This document shows, in pieces, positions 57,755 through 64,000 of a stretch of DNA of 64,000 nucleotides. The stretch's first letter is position 1. Each line of letters starts with the position of its first letter. The stretch is from Onthophagus taurus (lineage: Eukaryota > Arthropoda > Insecta > Coleoptera > Scarabaeidae), in NCBI RefSeq assembly GCF_036711975.1, contig NC_091970.1:5649501-5713500 (forward strand), in the 5' to 3' direction. The translations under genes and the position numbers were made by a program. The notes below the pieces were generated by a model, which worked only from the letters and a program-made list of their open reading frames with translations, searched no databases and was not told the DNA's origin.

Positions 57755-59216
57755 ATGTGGTTAACACCCATCGCAATCATCACCTTACTAACATCATTCG
57801 GTGCTTGCCAAGATTTCGAAGTCATCAACCAATGGAATCTGTTAGATTACGAATTTCCCAATTACGAATTTGCTTCAAAATATCGGTAAGTAATTAATTA
57901 AAATAACTATTTAATTGTTTCATTACAAATAATTATTTTTTAGCCCAGAAAATTCGGTTTTTACTGGATTAGAAGTAACTGAAGATAGGATATTTTTGGC
58001 AACCCCTCGATTACGAGCGGGAGTTGCCGCAACTTTAGCAACGATCCCACGACGCACCCCCCCGGGGTCAAGCCCCGTTTTAAAAGCTTATCCAGATTGG
58101 TCGTTTCACTCCGCAGGAAATGATAATAATAATTGTTCGGGGTTAATCTCGGTTTATAGGATACGAAGGGATTCTTGCAATCGACTTTGGGTGTTAGATT
58201 CGGGGATTATGACTTCGATCGATGATTTCACGCGAGTTTGTACCCCTAAATTATTAATTTTTAATTTACGAACGGACGTCGTTGAGCGCCAAGTTATTTT
58301 TCCTCGGGAAGTTATTAGACCATCGTCTCTTTTTACTAATTTAATAATCGATGAAAGTGTTCAAGGAAGTTGCGATAACGCCGTTGTTTATATCAGCGAT
58401 ACAGCGGCCCCGGGGATCATCGTTTACGATTCGTTGAAAGACCAAGCTTGGAGATTTATCCATCCCACTATGTTCCCCGATCCCGATCATTCCGACATCG
58501 AGATTGATAGCGAACGATTTTCTTTGATGGATGGGATCGTTGGATTGGCGCATTCCCCGAATTTGAGGCTTATGTATTATCAACCTTTGGCGACCGATCG
58601 GGTTTTTACTATTTCGACGGATGTTTTGAGGAAGGGCCCTTTGGCTGAGGGGGAAGAGTTGCCCGTTCGATTGGCTGGGAGGAAATCGTCTCAAGGGTTA
58701 GGATTAACGGTTGATCCTAGGGATGATAGTTTATTTTTTAGTCCTTTAACTGAAACTTCGGTTACTTCATGGAATCCGATAACAAATCAACAAAGGTGAT
58801 TGTTTTGTTGAACCTTGATATTTTAAACATTCTATTTTATTTAATCTTGAACTAAATTTGAACAATACAATATTTTTAACTCAAATATTTAATCGATTCG
58901 GTTTAAAACCACAATTACCATCTTAACTTTTTTCTAAGTACCATTAAGGATTAACCATAATCTCGTGTATAAAGATTTATTATCATGTATTTTTTTTTTT
59001 AATAGATTATTGGCTTTCGATCGAAAACGATTACAATTTCCCGCTGAATTGAGATGGATGAATCACGACCCGGATAGCGTTTGGGCTTTAACCACGCGGT
59101 TTCAAAGATTTTTCAAAAGAACTGTAAAAAACAACGAAGTTAATTTGAGGATCGTTCGATTTCCGTTGAATTCTGTGCCTACTTTCCCAGTAAGCAACAG
59201 CGTATTCTTCAAATAA
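57755..59216 (+). CDS. Yellow/MRJP-family protein (not of the g type)
   Basis: Three exons, 57755-57885, 57944-58795 and 59006-59216, join in frame to 397 residues. Signal peptide MWLTPIAIITLLTSFGAC is followed by the family opening INQWNLLDYEFPN and the propeller stretches ATPRLRAGVAATL, GLISVYRIRRDSCNRLWVLD, VYISDTAAPGIIVYD and MDGIVGLAHSP, and the gene ends near PNSVPTFPVS-like FPLNSVPTFPVS. The strong CNRLWVLDSG match places it in the Yellow family. I cannot assign the subfamily; an h- or c/e-like gene is possible. The codons are more GC-rich than the flanking satellite DNA. An acceptor-like TTCTAG nine bases before the ATG suggests a 5' untranslated exon. It is stranded between satellite blocks, 14 kb from yellow-g. 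Confidence 0.9.
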
Positions 59217-59865
59217 TTTTATGCCATTTAATTCACAAAGTTAAAATCAAAAATAAGAATATATTTATTTCAATACAAATTAAATTTGAGCCAAGACTGG
59301 TCGCTATTTAAACATAAAACGCTGACATAGTCTGAAATGATTTATTATTTTTTTATTTTGTAATCAGTACTAATAATTTACCGTCACGACATTTAAGAAT
59401 TTGTTATAATATGTAGATAAGTGGGTTACTTTGTAAATTAAATAAAAAAGCGGTTTCCTTCAAAAGGAAAAATCGTTTGCGCACTAAGAACATTACATAA
59501 CATACTGTACATACGAAATACAAATAAAATTTCTTTGAAGGAACTTAAAGATTATTTTAATGGCGCATAAAGCAGGTTCCGATTTATTTTTAAATTACCT
59601 AACACAATACTGAAAAGTCGTAATGAATGCGCAAGGTGAAATGTTATCAGCTAAACATTCTTCTTGTATTCAAGTCGAAACACGTGTATGACCTGTTTGT
59701 GTCTAAACGAACCTGTTTTTGTTCTAAATCATTTTAATAGAGAGAAAAAAGCGATAACAAAAATTTTTTGTACGCAAAATTTATTGTAAACACAATATTT
59801 TTATGAAAGTATTTGAAAATCATTAAAAAATCAAAATAAAATGATCAGAAGTTGTAAATAAAACC
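59217..59865. other. Yellow gene 3' flank
   Basis: Contains AATAAA signals near 59438 and 59523. No further gene seen before the satellite begins. Confidence 0.45.
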
Positions 59866-59869
59866 ATCC

Positions 59870-62395
59870 CCTTTTCAATAAAGAAATCAGATTTAGAAAA
59901 TCTCAATTATTTCTTGAGATATAAACGTTTTAGCTTCATTGTGTTTTTAAGTTTCAAAAATTTCTGAAAAATCGATTTCCTTTTCAATAATTATGAAACT
60001 ATCACAACTTGTAAATAAAACTATCCTCTTTCCAATAAAGAAATCAGATTTAAAAAATCTCAATTACTTCTTAAAATATAAACGTTTTAGCTTCTTTATG
60101 TTTTTTTAACAATTTTTAAGTTAACACCGACTTTTAAAAAATTTCCAAAAAATCGAGTTTCATTTCAATAATTATGAAACTATTACAACTTATAAATAAA
60201 ACCATCTTCTTTGCAATAAAGAAATCAGATTTAGAAAAGCTCAATTACTTCTTGAGATATAAACGTTTTAGCTTTATTATGTTTTTAATCAATTTTTAAG
60301 TTTCAAAAATTTCTGAAAAATCGATTTCCTTTTCAATAATTATGAGACTATCACAACTTATAAATAAAGCTACCCTCTTTCTAATAAAGAAATCAGATTT
60401 AAAAAATCTCAATTACTTCTTGAGATATAAACGTTTTAGCTTCTCTATGTTGTTTTATAAATTTTTAAGTTAACACCGACTTTTAAAAAATTTCCAAAAA
60501 ATCGATTTTCATTTCAATAATTATGAAACTATCACAACTTATAAATAAACCCATCCTCTTTCCAATAAAGAAATCAGATTTAGAAAATTTCAATTACTTT
60601 TTGGGATATAAACGTTTTAGCTTCATTGTGTTTTTAATCAATTTTTAAGTTTCAAAAATTTCTGAAAAATCGATTTCCTTTTCAATAATTATGAAGCTAT
60701 CACAACTTATAAATAAAGCTACCCTCTTTCTAATAAAGAAATCAGCTTTAAAAAATCTCAATTACTTCTTGAGATATAAACGTTTTAGCTTCTCTATGTT
60801 TTTTTATAAATTTTTAAGTTAACACCGACTTTTAAAAAATTTCCAAAAAATCGATTTTCATTTCAATAATTATGAAACTATCACAACTTGTAAATAAACC
60901 CTTCCTCTTTCCAATAAAGAAATCAGATTTAGAAAATTTCAATTACTTTTTGAGATATAAACGTTTTAGCTTCATTGTGTTTTTAATCAATTTTTAAGTT
61001 TCAAAAATTTCTGAAAAATCGATTTCCTTTTCAATAATTATGAGACTATCACAACTTGTAAATAAAACTATCCTCTTTCCAATAAAGAAATCAGATTTTG
61101 GAAATCTCAATTACTTTTTGAGATATAAAAGTTTTAACTGCAATGTGTTTTTAATTCAATTTTTAAGATATACCGATTTTTTTAAAATATCTGAAACATC
61201 GATTTCCTTTTCAATAATTATGAAACTATCACAACTTGTAAATAAACCCATCCTCTTTCCAATAAAGAAATCAGATTTAGAAAATCTCAATTACTTCTTG
61301 AGATATAAACGTTTTAGCTTCTCTATGTTTTTTTATCAATTTTTAAGTTATCACCGATTTTTAAAAAATTTCTAAAAATTTGATTTTCATTTCAATAATT
61401 ATGAGACTATCACAATTTATAAATAAAACTATCCTCTTTCCAATAAAGAAATCAGATTTAGAAAATCTCAATTACTTCTTGAGATATAAACGTTTTAGCT
61501 TCATTGTGTTTTTAATCAATTATTAAGTTTCAAAAATTTCTGAAAAATCGATTTCCTTTTCAATAATTATGAAACTATCACAACTTATAAATAAAACTAT
61601 CCTCTTTCCAATAAAGAAATCAGATTTAAAAAATCTCAATTACTTCTTGAGATATAAACGTTTTAGCTTCTCTATGTTTTTTTATCAATTTTTAAGTTAT
61701 CACCGATTTTTAAAAAATTTCTAAAAAATCGATTTTCATTTCAATAATTATGAAACTATCACAACTTATAAATAAACCCATCCTCTTTCCAATAATGAAA
61801 TCAGATTTAGAAAATTTCAATTACTTCTTGAGATATAAACGTTTTTGCTTCATTGTGTTTTTAATCAACTTTTAAGTTTCAAAAATTTCTGAAAAATCGA
61901 TTTCCTTTTCAATAATTATGAAACTATCACAATTTATAAATAAAACTATCCTCTTTCCAATAAAGAAATCGGATTTAAAAAATCTCAATTACTTCTTGAG
62001 ATATAAACATTTTAGCTTCTCTATGTTTTTTTATCAATTTTTAAGTTAACACCGACTTTTAAAAAATTTCCAAAAAATCGATTTTCATTTCAATAATTAT
62101 GAAACTATCACAACTTATAAATAAAACCATCCTCTTTCCAATAAAGAAATCAGATTTAGAAAATTTCAATTACTTTTTGAGATATAAACGTTTTAGCTTC
62201 ATTGTGTTTTTAATCAATTTTTAAGTTTCAAAAATTTCTGAAAAATCGATTTCCTTTTCAATAATTATGAAACTATCACAACTTATAAATAAAACCATCC
62301 TCTTTCCAATAAAGAAATCAGATTTAGAAAATCTCAATTACTTCTTGAGATGTAAACGTTTTAGCTTCAATGTGTTTTTAATCAATTTTTAAGCT
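59870..62395 (+). repeat. Satellite with alternating 168/181-bp monomers (349-bp dimer)
   Basis: The marker TTATGA[A/G]ACTATCACAA falls at 59991, 60172, 60340, 60521, 60689, 60870, 61038, 61218, 61399, 61567, 61748, 61916, 62097 and 62265. Spacings are 181, 168, 181, 168, 181, 168, 180, 181, 168, 181, 168, 181, 168. The longer monomer has TTAACACCGACTTTTAAAA; the shorter has TTTCAAAAATTTCTG. Each carries CTCAATTACTTCTTGAGATA. One 168-bp unit is missing or replaced near 61038-61218. Confidence 0.96.
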
Positions 62396-62399
62396 GTTA

Positions 62400-62525
62400 A
62401 ATATGTCAATTTTTAATAAATCATATCTCCTTTATTTTTGAAGATTAAGGAATATTTTTTACATCAAATTAAAGCTAAAAGTGTCTCTTTTAAAATGATA
62501 TATATCACCTTCGCTGTTTTTTTGT
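62400..62525 (+). repeat. Dispersed unit with AAATCATATCTCC motif
   Basis: AATAAATCATATCTCCTTTA, GAAGATTAAGGAATA and TAAAAGTGTCT blocks match 63670-64000. It directly follows the dimeric satellite. Confidence 0.75.
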
Positions 62526-63085
62526 ATAACAAGTAGTAAAAAAAAAAATTAAGAATAAACAAAAAGCTTAATTATAATGGAGTGAACTATAATAACAATG
62601 TTTTATCGTCGGAAATCTAGAACTAAACTATAATTATATAATTTGTGGTTTAACTCGATTAAACCATAACAAAAAATGAAATAAATCAGCTAAAATTAAA
62701 TCCTTTTAGAATTTTAGTCTTAAATAGACTTATTTATTTACTTTTAATAATTACACATCATTAAAATTGCTTAATACACAAACAATATTTAATTTTCTAA
62801 ATACACAACGACCATTAGGTCAAATTAACATAAAACGTGATAACGCTCGAAATAAAATTGACGTCATAACTGTGATACTACGAAGCAGGGAAACCCAAAC
62901 GAAGAAAGAGAATCACCAACCAGGTCACGTTCGTAGTGATCATTTAAAAATCATTCGGTGATTTTTCTCGGTATCATCGTAAATTCAATTTCATATTTTG
63001 AATGGGGATTTATGATTTTCTTTAAGAAACATCATTCCGGGAATCCTGTTATGGGGAAATTATACTTCAGTTCCTATTGTTTGTT
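62526..63085. other. Gap before the right-edge gene
   Basis: No gene seen. GC content rises toward the promoter at 63138. Confidence 0.4.
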
Positions 63086-63146
63086 CTTGTCCCGGTCGGA
63101 AATCGGGACAAGTTCGCGTACGACGCGCGAACTCGCCTATATAAAA
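63086..63146 (+). promoter_or_regulatory. Two hairpins followed by a TATA box
   Basis: CTTGTCCCG (63086-63094) pairs with CGGGACAAG (63104-63112), and GTTCGCG (63112-63118) pairs with CGCGAAC (63126-63132). TATATAAAA follows at 63138-63146. Likely promoter dyads. Confidence 0.6.
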
Positions 63147-63233
63147 TCGAATCCGACGAGGATGAGCTAACATTCCGTGTGAGTATTGGTTCGGTGTGGA
63201 CAAGATTAATAAAATTTTGATTAAATTCGAAAA

Positions 63234-63246
63234 ATGCGTACATTCG
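63234..63246 (+). CDS. First coding exon of a gene that leaves the window
   Basis: ATG at 63234, about 90 bases after a TATA box, opens MRTF followed by G|GTGAGT, a strong donor. Only 13 coding bases are visible and no acceptor in the remaining 750 bases continues it convincingly, so the product is unknown. Confidence 0.55.
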
Positions 63247-63669
63247 GTGAGTGAAAAATTTTAATTTAAATTCCGATTTGCAGTTTTAAATTGTTCATTG
63301 AATCAAATCAAGGCGAAAAAATTGTTTGGTAATCGCGTTACGTCAAGATCCTTTTATTAAGGTGTCTTTTATTGAAAAGATAAAATTTTGAAATTACCCA
63401 ATGAGTTATTTTTTGGTGGGATTGCTAAATAACATTTTAAATCTGTTAATTAAGATTGAATTATTCATGAAGGTTCCTTAAAGTTGTTTTTTTAATAAAT
63501 TGTTTTTTTTTAAACAATTTCGAATTAAGATTTAAAAATTAAAAACAAAGGTATAAACTAAATTTATCGAAGTAAATGACCTGAAGAGTACTTAAATGGT
63601 TATGGTAGAGTCAAGGTGAAATAATTTTAAAAACCCGTCGTTCAATCATTAACCTTCTTGTTGAAGTTC

Positions 63670-64000
63670 TTAAAGAGATCAATTTTCAATAAATCATATC
63701 TCCTTTATTTATGAAGATTAAGGAATACTTTTTACATCAAAATGAAACTAAAAGTGTCTTCTTTAAATTGATATATAACACTTTATTATGTTATGTTAAA
63801 GTTGATTCTAAAATATTCTTTTTTAAATGGTTGTTTTAATCGTAACCTAACTTGTTAAAAATAAATGTCAAACTTTAATAAATCATATCTCCTTTATTTT
63901 TGAAAATTAAGGAATACTTTTTACATCAAAATGAAGCTAAAAGTGTCTTCTTTAAATTGATATATAACACTTTGTTATGTTATGTTAAAGTTGATTCCAA
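63670..64000 (+). repeat. Tandem units with AAATCATATCTCC motif, running off the window
   Basis: Two units about 187 bp apart (near 63691 and 63878) share AATAAATCATATCTCCTTTA, ACTTTTTACATCAAAATGAA and TTATGTTATGTTAAAGTTG. The second continues past the window end, inside the intron of the right-edge gene. Confidence 0.8.

Noticed and set aside
61040-61375. 111-codon frame in the dimeric satellite
   Set aside because: Translation of the repeat itself, open only in this unit pair.
47534-62395. CRISPR-like arrays
   Set aside because: Units are 168-336 bp and contiguous with no unique spacers, in a eukaryotic genome. They are satellites.

Overview
The window is AT-rich animal DNA with small GT-AG introns and an insect gene set: a rhomboid protease, exocyst Exo70, the second-largest RNA polymerase I subunit, ribosomal protein S9, a hexamerin storage protein, an SLC6-type transporter and four Yellow/MRJP genes. 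The hexamerin and the divergent yellow-g/yellow-g2 pair mark it as an insect. I infer a beetle from the general character of the proteins and the satellite-rich DNA, but nothing here proves the order.

Layout, left to right. A rhomboid gene of the rho/stet type (+; 5' exon near 2773-3080, coding 8821-13915) has long introns with GC-rich islands and repeats. It converges on Exo70 (-; 13 coding exons, 15425-19405). RpI135 (-; 4 coding exons, 19677-25945) follows head-to-tail and shares a short divergent promoter region with RpS9 (+; 26686-27704). A hexamerin (-; 29375-32903) carries a roughly 400-residue Tyr/Gln/Pro-rich insert. Next come an intronless, divergent SLC6-like gene (+; 34149-36023), a short yellow gene (-; 36570-37630), yellow-g2 (-; 38160-39272) and yellow-g (+; 41986-43107). 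From 47.5 kb the DNA is dominated by tandem satellites (172 bp, 336 bp, and a 168/181 bp dimer), with a fourth yellow gene (+; 57755-59216) among them. The first exon of another gene (+; ATG 63234) starts at the right edge.

The housekeeping genes (Exo70, RpI135, RpS9) act in secretion and ribosome production. The hexamerin and yellow genes are secreted proteins of storage, cuticle and eggshell. There is no operon logic beyond the RpI135/RpS9 divergent promoter and the divergent yellow-g pair.

The most unusual items are these: (1) an RpI135 intron bounded by a 15-bp exact duplication across both splice sites and filled by a fold-back element; (2) two nested fold-back elements inserted cleanly into a 336-bp satellite copy, one with two tandem hairpins whose stems differ but stay complementary around the same 11-nt loop; (3) higher-order satellite arrays sharing a near-palindromic ATCTCAA/TTGAGAT box with otherwise different repeats; (4) the hexamerin insert. 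Exon coordinates were derived by hand from splice motifs and reading-frame continuity. Family names rest on recalled protein motifs, not on searches.
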